Positions 1-6,805 of a stretch of DNA of 8,267 nt are shown here, piece by piece. The translations under genes and the position numbers were made by a program. The notes under the pieces were generated by a model that searched no databases, was not told the origin of the DNA, and saw nothing but the letters and a program-made list of their open reading frames with translations. The stretch spans positions 1 through 8,267 of the forward strand of contig JAZULT010000059.1 of the NCBI GenBank assembly GCA_045603225.1. The letters are read 5' to 3'. The stretch comes from RGIG9115 sp045603225. Lineage in GTDB: Bacteria; Bacillota; Clostridia; UBA1381. Position 1 is the first letter of the stretch. Each line of letters begins with the position of its first letter.

Positions 1-1
1 A

Positions 2-3000
2 TTTACAAATCCTGACTTGAACCGATATAAGGAGATTGAAGAACGATTTATTAACGGCACTATATCTGATGCGGAACAGAATGAATTACGATACCTTGTA
101 AAGAATCTTGAAGGCGTAAGGAAAACACCGAAATACTTATCAGAAGTACTTGTTCATGATGAGTTATACGAGGCATATCCGGAGCTGAAAGATGTAAAGG
201 TTATGTTCGGTACTACAAATAATGGTGTAGGAGGAGCATATAACCCACAATATAATACGGTACTTATAAGTAACAAGCTTACAAACGAGCAGGCGAAATC
301 AACGTTATTACACGAAGTACAGCATATGATTCAAAAAGAGGAAGGCTTTGCCGGAGGTTCTTCTCCTGCATACTGGAAGATAAACACTGGTGCTTCAGAC
401 GAAGATGCACGTGCCATGTATCGGAATACTGCAGGCGAGATAGAAGCCAGGGAAGTACAAAACCGCATGAATATGACAGCTGATGAACGCAGGAATAATA
501 TGCCGTATACCGGAGATGAGAATACGGTGTTTGCGGATAGTGGTATATCCTTATCTCAATCGTTTGATGAATATCCGTATGATATGCAAAAAGTTCTAAA
601 GGAATATTCTAACAATGTCGATAAGCGTATATATAATTTTATAGCAAATCACAATAAAGGTGAATTCAAGCGATTGAACCTTGATCCATTAAATGATAAG
701 ATAAAATCAGACATTTATAGTAAATTAGGAATGCAGGTTGATGACTATGTTTTTGCTGTAAATACTAATGCTATAGAGCATATTTCGAAAAGACACGGAG
801 AGCACGGGCAGGCTGACAGTTCTATGGCAAACATAAATGATGTATCGCGTTTTTTATATATTTTGAAAAACTATGATGAAATCAATGTGTTGAAAAATGA
901 TAAAGGGGAAATTGTTTACAGCAAGGAATTTAAAAATGCAGACGGCAGTCCTGCAAATGTAATGATATGTTCAAAGAAAATAAATGGTACATATTATGTC
1001 GCATTAGCCGTGCCGGATGGTAAATATAAAAAATTATGGACGATTAGTGCGTATATAAACAAAAAAGGCATTACACAAGTACCAAATGACGAAATATCAT
1101 CCCTTGGTTTTACGTCCGAAAACGAGCTTGCTTCTCTGCCTTTTAATGATAATATACCACAAAATCCTGATGTTGTCAATACAAATTCAGAAAAAAGTAC
1201 ATCCTCTCAGTCGACAGAACGTACAGAGAAGCTTGGTTTACAAAATCCAAAAGCAATTGACACAGAATACCTTGAACTCGCAAAGAACCCTATGAATCAT
1301 GAAGCGAAGCTGACGGAAATGGTGAGAAGTGCGGCAGAAAAATCAGGATTTACGAAAAAAGTGTACCACGGAACAACTCAGTTTGGGTTCACGAAGCTTG
1401 ATGTTTCCAAGTCGGATGATGCTATATCTTTATTTACTACGGATTCTCCGGAGCTTGCTTCGTCATACTCAGGCGTTGTCGGGCAGACTCAGATTAAAGG
1501 CGACAGAGTCAGTGCCGAAAGTAAGCAAAGATACGAAAGCCTCGTTAACTCGTTTATCGAAAAGGTAAATGACGTGGCAGGCAGAGAAATACTCAGCTCT
1601 GACAATCTGGAATTTGAAGACTATATCAGAAAGCTTAAAAAAGGCAAGATGAGCATCGAACAGCTTTCGCATCAGATGACGATGTTTACTTCGGACATCA
1701 TCGAACAGATTGAAAGCGAAAAGAATATCAGCAGAAAAGATGATGCAGCTATATGGGACTTATCTACTCAGCTTGAAATTGCGTTATACGGAATGAACGG
1801 AAAGTCGGGAAACTACGGCTTATACGCAAACACAGACGGATTTTTGATAGTTGACGGCAACGGTGCAAAGTGGAGCAGTATTCCGTTCAGCAACATCCCC
1901 GGAAAAAGCACTGCCAATACCAGAGAGATTGTTAAATGGGCGAAGGATAACGGATACACAGGTGTGGAATTTAAAAACATAATCGACATCGGATATCACG
2001 GAACAGAACAGAGACAGCCTGCTAATGTATATGCCTTTTTAAAACCTCAGGAACAGCTGAAGTCCGCTGACCCGGTTACTTATAATGCGTTTGGAAGAGT
2101 TATTCCATTGTCGCAGAGATTTAATGCGGAGAATAAGGATATAAGATACGACCTGCAGGATATATCTAAAGAAGACAGAGACAAAATCCGAAACAAAGTA
2201 AGTGAAGTCCGAAGCTTATACAATTCAAAAGCAGAGATTAAGGAGATAGAAAACGGTCTCGGCGTAGTATACGACAAAATGGGAACGCTCAGCTCAGACT
2301 TATCCGACGAGGAGTTTATGTCGAGAGTTAAAGAGGCACAGGCTGAAGCTGAGAAGGTGGCGAAGCAGATACTTGACAGTGCGGTATATCTCGAAGGCGA
2401 GGAATGGGAAGCTACAAAAGATATGAGAGGCTTTATAGCCAATCAGACGTTCAAGGTTCAGCCGGATATCGACAAGAAGTTCCCTGCAGGCGGCTACAAT
2501 TCGTACGAGGAGTTCAGAAAGGCGAACTTTAACAAGGTTACCACTTCGAAAACATCGGGAACGCACGTGGATTCATTATACTATGAACTGGCAGGCAGAT
2601 ATCCTGAATATTTTGACGGAACGAAGTACAAAACGGCTGAAGAACAGCTTGTACATATTGCAGAAGTTCTTGAAAGTATTAAACCGAAGGAAGTCAGAAT
2701 GACTCCTGAGGAGTACCAATCCGAGGCGGTTGTCCTGGCTTCTGAAATTATGGAGACTTGTGCAAGAGCTGACTATTCTGCAGATGCTGCAAAGAAGCTT
2801 TCTAAGGTATATTCAAATTCTATTCAGAAAGACACATACAAACAGATTCAGTCTGTTGCAGAGGCAAGAAAACCTGAGTTTATGTACGACGGTATCACAA
2901 ATAAGGAAACATATGAAAATGCTCAGAAAGCAGTAAAGGATGCAGGCATTCCTGATGCGACTATGGATTTTCTGTCGAAAGCGAATTCTTCTGAAGAATG

Positions 3001-6000
3001 GACAGCAGACGACACGGCTAAAGGATTATACCTTATGTCATTCTATCAGACGCATGACAACGCAAGACGTGCGGTTGATATCGCATCTGCTATGCAGAAA
3101 AAGCTGACGATAGCAGGTCAGGCTATTCAGGCAATGAGGATTATTGATAAGCTTACACCGGAAGGAAAGTTTATAGTTCTTAACCGCGAGGCGAAAAAGA
3201 TAAACGACAGCGCTGAAGAAAAACTCAGAAAAAAAGCGGAACATAATAAAGAGCTTGCTGATGAGCTTGAAAAAATTGATGAACTTAAAAAGAATAAGGA
3301 ATCAGAAAATGATGTTCCGAATATAACTGAGGTTATGAAAAAGGCTGATGATACAACAGCTTCTGAAGATTTCAACGAAAAAGAAACTCAGGAAGAAGTA
3401 CCGGGAAATACAGATGAACCAAGCAAAAAAGAACATTCTGTAAAATGGGATGATAAAAATAATGTTCCCGACATTACAGGCGTGATGAAGAAGTCGGGAG
3501 AGAAGAGTAACTTTGTTCCTGATTCCGGAGGCGAACAACAATCTATACCGGGTACAGAACCGGAAACGCTTATCGAACAATTATATGATAAGTACAAAAT
3601 TCCGTATATCCCCCAAAAGACTCTTGAAGAACTTGGAAACAGATTTAATCAGATTGAGTTCCTGAAGACTCCCGAACAGCTTATTGACCTTATTATGAAG
3701 CAGTCCAAAGAGCGAAAAACCGTGCACAATAATTCGCTTCGAAACACTCTTAAAAAACAAGATGTGCAGCTGCTGAAGGAAATTGCTACGAAACAGATTT
3801 TCGGAATGCTGAAAGATGTGGTGAAACGTTCTACAGGTCAAAAGCTTGGCACGTTTCAGACTATTGCACAGCTTCTAAACGCAAGAACTATGGGAAGAAA
3901 TATTATTTCTAACTGGGTGTTTAATGAGCTGGCAACGGCTACATATGACATGGGAAGTCTTTTCGATATGTTTATAGGTACGTTTACAAAACAAAATACT
4001 GTTGGTGTTGACAGAGGACATTTCGAAAAAGGACACATTCAGGCTCAGAAGGAGAATGCACAGCATAAATATATCGATATAGCTCTTGATGTCGAAACAC
4101 TTGGCGAAAACGAAACGAAATATGACGATGAAATGAAAAGACGTGGCAGAACGTTCACAAAAGGGCCTTTATCAAAAGCCGAACGGTGGATGTCTTACGG
4201 TCTGACTGTGACGGATGAATGGTCGAAGGGCGGTATAGAGCATAATGTTTATAATGCGTTAAGCCGTATGAAGAACAATCCGTTTACGGAAGAAGAAATG
4301 CGAGAAATTGCAAGGGAAGAAGCCAAATACAGAACGTTCCAGGATGAGAATGTTATATCTAAAGTGATGGGAAGTCTCAAAAGAACTCTCAACATAATCG
4401 GGATTGGAAACAAAACCACTAATCATTCACATGAATTCGGTGCCGGGGATATCATCATTAAGTATACCCAGGTGCCGGGCGCTCTCATTATGCGTGGGAT
4501 AGAGTTTTCGCCTATGGGATACATTAAATCTATTGCGACTTTATGCGAGGCGGCAAAAAACAAGTCTCTTAGTCCGAAACTCCAGAGAGACATGGCATTG
4601 TCTCTGGCAAGAGCGACGACCGGTACAGGACTGATTATAGCTTTCTCGGCATTGGCAGGTTTGGGTATATTCATTAAAAACGATGAAGAAGACAAAGACC
4701 TCAGAGAATTTAAAAAGTCTGAGGGATTGTCAGGAATGCAAATTAATCTCTCTGCATTGGAAAGGTTAATCAGCGGAAAGGGAGGAGAAAACCTTCAGGA
4801 CAGTGACAAACTCATGTCTATTGCCTTTCTTGAACCGATTAATTCGATTATATCAAAAGGCATCGAATTGTCGAAGGGCAGTGTCGCGGATAAGGAAACA
4901 TGGAAAAATATCATACTGTCAAAGTCGTGGGAGGAAATAGCGGATATGTCGACTATGTATACGCTCAGAACGATTCTTGATGCTTCTCAGGGGAACGGCA
5001 ATATGAAAAATGTTCTTCTCGGTATTGCCGGCGATGCTTTGACCGGTTTTATTCCGAGTCCTGTTAAACAGACTGCTCAGACGATAGACCTTGTTCAGAG
5101 AAATCCTTACGGCACGAAGGACCCATTTGCAAGTATTGCTCACAAGGTAATGGCGAATATTCCGGGCCTTTCAAAAAATGTTCCGGCAAAGGTGACACAG
5201 CTCGGTGAAGAAAGAACGTACGATACAGGAAACATAATTACAAATATTATGAACAACTTCATGAGCCCCGGATACCTTAACGTTTATCAGCCGTCAGAGG
5301 TTTCAAAGGAATTGTACAGACTGTCGAAATACAATGTTGATGCGATTCCGAGAGTTGCTCCACGTAATTATACGTCTGACGGAACGAAAATGGAATTTGA
5401 CGGACATGACTATTCTTCGTGGCAAAAACTTGTCGGCAAAAAAGCTGAAGAAAAGATTATAAAGTTTATGCAAAGCGAAGAGTATGGAATTATGAATGAC
5501 CAGGCTAAAGCTGATAAGATTGCTGATATAATATCTGATTCGCTTTCACAAACGAAAAAAGACGTATACCGCAGTTATACCGGTAAGGAACTTACAAATA
5601 GCGAAAAGGTTGAAGATGATATCAAATCTTACAATTCTGCTTCTAATTTTGACGGCATTTCTACCGAGACTTATGTGAAGTATTACAGCGAGCATGGGGA
5701 GACACATTACGAGCTTACAGATGAAATGACGAAGAAATATGACAAGACTTACAACAGGATTGAAGCTGAATTATATAACACAATTATAGGCTCAGGGAAG
5801 TCCGTTAACGATAGCGTGCCGGAGTTTAAAGCGAAAAACAAAGGCAGGGGTAAGTACGTCAAAGACAGCAAAACCGGTGAGTACGTATATCTCGATTCCG
5901 CATATGAATCATACAGCAAAAATACCCAGAAGAAAATCAGAAATGCACTCAATGAGGTTATCAGGGACAGAACACGTTCAGAGCTTGAGGATGAAATTAA

Positions 6001-6157
6001 AAGAACATCAGAAGCATATTACGTTATAGATCCTGAAATCGAAGAACGTGTCGAAAAAGGCGATTACTCACAAAGTAAGTGGGTGAGAAAGAAAAATAAT
6101 GATTTTAATGATTTTCTGGAAGAAGTATTGAGGAATAGTAAAAAAGAAAGAAAGTAA
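2..6157 (+). CDS. Giant polyvalent protein (metallopeptidase, PBECR-type nuclease, ADP-ribosyltransferase-like and LPD38-like regions), 5' partial
   Basis: At least 2051 codons. The frame is open to the window edge. The first possible start, a TTG at 17, has no Shine-Dalgarno site and follows in-frame codons FTNPD, so the true start is upstream. Residues below count from that TTG. Residues 40-175 are zincin-like, with HEVQH at 99-103 and a GEIEAR segment at 140-145 that could supply the third zinc ligand; this resembles LPD23. Residues 235-348 resemble phage PBECR nucleases, with HISKRH at 255-260. Residues 448-715 resemble ART-PolyVal: VYHGT at 449-453, FTTD at 473-476, Y484, GVEF at 649-652. 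Residues 1000-1100 are helical and charged, with a short motif repeated at 1098-1109 and 1148-1159. Residues 1270-1780 resemble LPD38 proteins, with a GIEFSP segment near 1494-1499 and a hydrophobic stretch at 1526-1553. Known: such fusions occur in phages and conjugative elements and are proposed to enter the recipient with the DNA. Inferred: an early-infection effector or virion-associated protein. The domain names come from motif recognition without a search. Confidence 0.9.
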   Translation, partial: FTNPDLNRYKEIEERFINGTISDAEQNELRYLVKNLEGVRKTPKYLSEVLVHDELYEAYPELKDVKVMFGTTNNGVGGAYNPQYNTVLISNKLTNEQAKSTLLHEVQHMIQKEEGFAGGSSPAYWKINTGASDEDARAMYRNTAGEIEAREVQNRMNMTADERRNNMPYTGDENTVFADSGISLSQSFDEYPYDMQKVLKEYSNNVDKRIYNFIANHNKGEFKRLNLDPLNDKIKSDIYSKLGMQVDDYVFAVNTNAIEHISKRHGEHGQADSSMANINDVSRFLYILKNYDEINVLKNDKGEIVYSKEFKNADGSPANVMICSKKINGTYYVALAVPDGKYKKLWTISAYINKKGITQVPNDEISSLGFTSENELASLPFNDNIPQNPDVVNTNSEKSTSSQSTERTEKLGLQNPKAIDTEYLELAKNPMNHEAKLTEMVRSAAEKSGFTKKVYHGTTQFGFTKLDVSKSDDAISLFTTDSPELASSYSGVVGQTQIKGDRVSAESKQRYESLVNSFIEKVNDVAGREILSSDNLEFEDYIRKLKKGKMSIEQLSHQMTMFTSDIIEQIESEKNISRKDDAAIWDLSTQLEIALYGMNGKSGNYGLYANTDGFLIVDGNGAKWSSIPFSNIPGKSTANTREIVKWAKDNGYTGVEFKNIIDIGYHGTEQRQPANVYAFLKPQEQLKSADPVTYNAFGRVIPLSQRFNAENKDIRYDLQDISKEDRDKIRNKVSEVRSLYNSKAEIKEIENGLGVVYDKMGTLSSDLSDEEFMSRVKEAQAEAEKVAKQILDSAVYLEGEEWEATKDMRGFIANQTFKVQPDIDKKFPAGGYNSYEEFRKANFNKVTTSKTSGTHVDSLYYELAGRYPEYFDGTKYKTAEEQLVHIAEVLESIKPKEVRMTPEEYQSEAVVLASEIMETCARADYSADAAKKLSKVYSNSIQKDTYKQIQSVAEARKPEFMYDGITNKETYENAQKAVKDAGIPDATMDFLSKANSSEEWTADDTAKGLYLMSFYQTHDNARRAVDIASAMQKKLTIAGQAIQAMRIIDKLTPEGKFIVLNREAKKINDSAEEKLRKKAEHNKELADELEKIDELKKNKESENDVPNITEVMKKADDTTASEDFNEKETQEEVPGNTDEPSKKEHSVKWDDKNNVPDITGVMKKSGEKSNFVPDSGGEQQSIPGTEPETLIEQLYDKYKIPYIPQKTLEELGNRFNQIEFLKTPEQLIDLIMKQSKERKTVHNNSLRNTLKKQDVQLLKEIATKQIFGMLKDVVKRSTGQKLGTFQTIAQLLNARTMGRNIISNWVFNELATATYDMGSLFDMFIGTFTKQNTVGVDRGHFEKGHIQAQKENAQHKYIDIALDVETLGENETKYDDEMKRRGRTFTKGPLSKAERWMSYGLTVTDEWSKGGIEHNVYNALSRMKNNPFTEEEMREIAREEAKYRTFQDENVISKVMGSLKRTLNIIGIGNKTTNHSHEFGAGDIIIKYTQVPGALIMRGIEFSPMGYIKSIATLCEAAKNKSLSPKLQRDMALSLARATTGTGLIIAFSALAGLGIFIKNDEEDKDLREFKKSEGLSGMQINLSALERLISGKGGENLQDSDKLMSIAFLEPINSIISKGIELSKGSVADKETWKNIILSKSWEEIADMSTMYTLRTILDASQGNGNMKNVLLGIAGDALTGFIPSPVKQTAQTIDLVQRNPYGTKDPFASIAHKVMANIPGLSKNVPAKVTQLGEERTYDTGNIITNIMNNFMSPGYLNVYQPSEVSKELYRLSKYNVDAIPRVAPRNYTSDGTKMEFDGHDYSSWQKLVGKKAEEKIIKFMQSEEYGIMNDQAKADKIADIISDSLSQTKKDVYRSYTGKELTNSEKVEDDIKSYNSASNFDGISTETYVKYYSEHGETHYELTDEMTKKYDKTYNRIEAELYNTIIGSGKSVNDSVPEFKAKNKGRGKYVKDSKTGEYVYLDSAYESYSKNTQKKIRNALNEVIRDRTRSELEDEIKRTSEAYYVIDPEIEERVEKGDYSQSKWVRKKNNDFNDFLEEVLRNSKKERK

Positions 6158-6182
6158 ATGGAATGGTATAATAAAAATAGAG

Positions 6183-6212
6183 TCGACAAACAACCAAAAA
6201 AACTGATATAAT
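6183..6212 (+). promoter_or_regulatory. Sigma-A type promoter after the giant gene
   Basis: TCGACA (6183-6188, five of six consensus bases) and a perfect TATAAT (6207-6212) are separated by 18 bp. It starts 25 bp after the stop codon of the giant gene and would drive transcription into the small open frame ending at 6377. The predicted start of transcription is about 6219, which leaves almost no leader before the TTG at 6228. The AT-rich setting makes chance matches fairly easy. Confidence 0.45.
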
Positions 6213-6227
6213 CAAAACAGAAAGAGA

Positions 6228-6377
6228 TTGTATAGCGGAAATTCGGGATATTTATCACCAGACGGCATAAATTATATTCAGAAACAAAATTCTGTTAAGG
6301 TTAGCACAGAGCGCCTTGGCGACCTTGACAGATTTCCGTTTTTGGATGCTTCATTAGTTAAGCCGGTTGAAGAATAA
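6228..6377 (+). pseudogene. Possible small gene or 3' remnant of a phage gene, unrecognised
   Basis: The frame is open from 6207 (just after a TGA at 6204) to TAA at 6375-6377. From the TTG at 6228 it would encode 49 residues, starting LYSGNSGYLSPDG and ending ASLVKPVEE. The composition looks protein-like: GxSGYLSPDG, a STERLGDLDRF segment, and few rare residues. There is no ATG and only a weak purine-rich stretch (AAAGAGA) upstream, so it may be the tail of a gene whose front was lost or frameshifted, or a genuine small protein with a TTG start. I do not recognise the family. It sits between the giant gene and the att site and belongs to the element. Confidence 0.3.
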
Positions 6378-6388
6378 AAGTAGTCTTA

Positions 6389-6411
6389 GAAATTTTTATG
6401 GTGAAAATTTC
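6389..6411. repeat. AT-rich perfect inverted repeat
   Basis: GAAATTTT (6389-6396) and AAAATTTC (6404-6411) flank a 7-nt loop. It lies 11 bp after the stop of the small frame. The stem is too AT-rich to be a strong terminator and lacks a following T run. It could be a protein-binding site or chance in AT-rich DNA. Confidence 0.25.
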
Positions 6412-6424
6412 GACTGCACATTTA

Positions 6425-6453
6425 TTGACATTTTCGAAAAAATAGTGTATAAT
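6425..6453 (+). promoter_or_regulatory. Perfect-consensus sigma-A promoter facing out of the element
   Basis: TTGACA (6425-6430), a 17-bp spacer and TATAAT (6448-6453): both hexamers and the spacing are ideal. No open frame with a ribosome binding site follows before the tRNA fragment at 6540, and a strong terminator at 6566-6597 would end the transcript after about 135 nt in the integrated state. If the element circularises, the same promoter would instead read across attP into the other end of the element. A small RNA made from this promoter is an alternative. Confidence 0.7.
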
Positions 6454-6481
6454 GTATTTAATGAAAACTTGTCATTATGAT

Positions 6482-6502
6482 GTGTGTTGTCAGTGTGTTG
6501 TC
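6482..6502 (+). repeat. Two 10-bp direct repeats near the att site
   Basis: GTGTGTTGTC occurs at 6482-6491 and again at 6493-6502, in register one helical turn (11 bp) apart. The pair lies about 40-60 bp inside the tRNA-derived core, where tyrosine integrases often have arm-type binding sites. That role is inferred. The sequence is GT-rich and simple, so slippage is another explanation. Confidence 0.4.
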
Positions 6503-6539
6503 GTTATGCAACTTTATGCGATTAAAAAAGGGGAATTTA

Positions 6540-6566
6540 AGGGTTCAAATCCCTCCTTCTCCGCCA
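6540..6566 (+). other. att site: 3' end of a tRNA-Ser gene (T arm to CCA), no 5' half
   Basis: The sequence reads as a T arm (stem AGGG, loop TTCAAAT, stem CCCT, about 6540-6554), then the 3' acceptor strand CTTCTCC (6556-6562), discriminator G (6563) and encoded CCA (6564-6566). A 5' partner GGAGAAG and discriminator G fit tRNA-Ser. No such acceptor strand, D arm or anticodon arm is found upstream within tRNA distance: the preceding 70 bp is AT- and GT-rich and unrelated. The first T-stem pair is already A-C mismatched at 6539/6555, which marks where tRNA identity probably ends. This is best read as an integrase crossover core left at the distal end of an element. Confidence 0.8.
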
Positions 6567-6597
6567 AAAACTGACAAGTTTCGACTTGTCAGTTTTT
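6566..6597 (+). terminator. Strong intrinsic terminator after the tRNA-Ser fragment
   Basis: CTGACAAGT (6571-6579), loop TTCG and ACTTGTCAG (6584-6592) form a perfect 9-bp stem. It is extended by AAAAA on the left and TTTTT on the right, and more T-rich sequence follows. The flanking A and T runs let it act in both directions. It probably was the native tRNA-Ser terminator. It now insulates the flanking DNA from the outward promoter at 6425-6453. Confidence 0.88.
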
Positions 6598-6660
6598 ACT
6601 TTTTACCTATTCACTCTTCACTATTCCTTAAAAACAAAAGTGTATTTATATAAAACTTAA

Positions 6661-6671
6661 CTTCTCCGCCA
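6661..6671 (+). repeat. Second tRNA-Ser 3' end fragment (possible old att remnant)
   Basis: CTTCTCCGCCA is an exact 11-bp repeat of 6556-6566 (acceptor strand, discriminator and CCA), about 105 bp further on. The T arm is not preserved: the preceding bases are AT-rich. Like the first copy, it is followed within 10 bp by a terminator. This fits a second, older att junction at the same tRNA gene. An 11-bp match alone could also be a degenerate tRNA end unrelated to integration. Confidence 0.5.
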
Positions 6672-6678
6672 TAGTAGC

Positions 6679-6717
6679 GTGATGATATTACTGTCAGTAG
6701 TGTCATCGCACTTTTTT
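6679..6717 (+). terminator. Intrinsic terminator after the second tRNA fragment
   Basis: A 13-bp stem including G-U pairs (6679-6691 with 6697-6709) closes a 5-nt loop and is followed by AC and six Ts (6712-6717). Its placement directly after a CCA end suggests it once terminated a tRNA or element transcript. Confidence 0.8.
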
Positions 6718-6730
6718 ATGCGGTTTTTCA

Positions 6731-6801
6731 GGGTTCAAGTGTTGTTCCTCTAAAACAGTATTTTCGTTACTGTCGAAGGTTTTTCGTAAGGAGTTGAACC
6801 C
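6731..6801. repeat. Structured leader region with nested inverted repeats
   Basis: GGGTTCAA (6731-6738) and TTGAACCC (6794-6801) form an 8-bp perfect inverted repeat. Inside it, ACAGTA (6755-6760) and TACTGT (6768-6773) form a small hairpin. GGGTTCAA also resembles a tRNA T loop on each strand. It may be the upper part of the HTH gene's leader RNA or degenerate att/tRNA sequence. I see no gene in 6567-6884 and no convincing promoter for the HTH gene there. Confidence 0.3.
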
Positions 6802-6805
6802 CAGT

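Larger units (their letters stand above)
1..6566. mobile_element. Right end of a prophage or integrative element inserted in a tRNA-Ser gene
   Basis: The region holds the end of a giant phage/ICE-type polyvalent protein gene, then about 400 bp of mostly non-coding DNA, and stops at a 3' tRNA-Ser fragment that has no 5' half. An element that integrates at a tRNA 3' end leaves exactly such a fragment at the end distal to the reconstituted tRNA. I infer that the left boundary, the intact tRNA-Ser and the integrase gene lie outside the window. No capsid, terminase, relaxase or integrase gene is visible here, so prophage versus conjugative element cannot be decided. The boundary at 6566 is inferred from the tRNA fragment rather than from comparison with an empty site. 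Confidence 0.7.

Noticed and set aside
2080..2566. Reverse-strand open frames of 88 and 120 codons inside the giant gene (also others at 3038-4066, 4423-4695 and 5749-5952)
   Set aside because: They are opposite-strand shadows of a well-supported coding frame, rich in S, L and F, with no ribosome binding sites or recognisable motifs.
6158..6211. A 17-codon ATG frame starting right after the giant gene's stop codon
   Set aside because: It is very short, has no clear ribosome binding site and contains the promoter elements at 6183-6212. Nothing in the peptide is recognisable.
6475..6566. A complete tRNA-Ser or tmRNA ending at 6566
   Set aside because: No GGAGAAG acceptor strand, D arm or anticodon arm is present in the 90 bp before the CCA, and the tmRNA-type GGGG 5' end and tag region are also missing.
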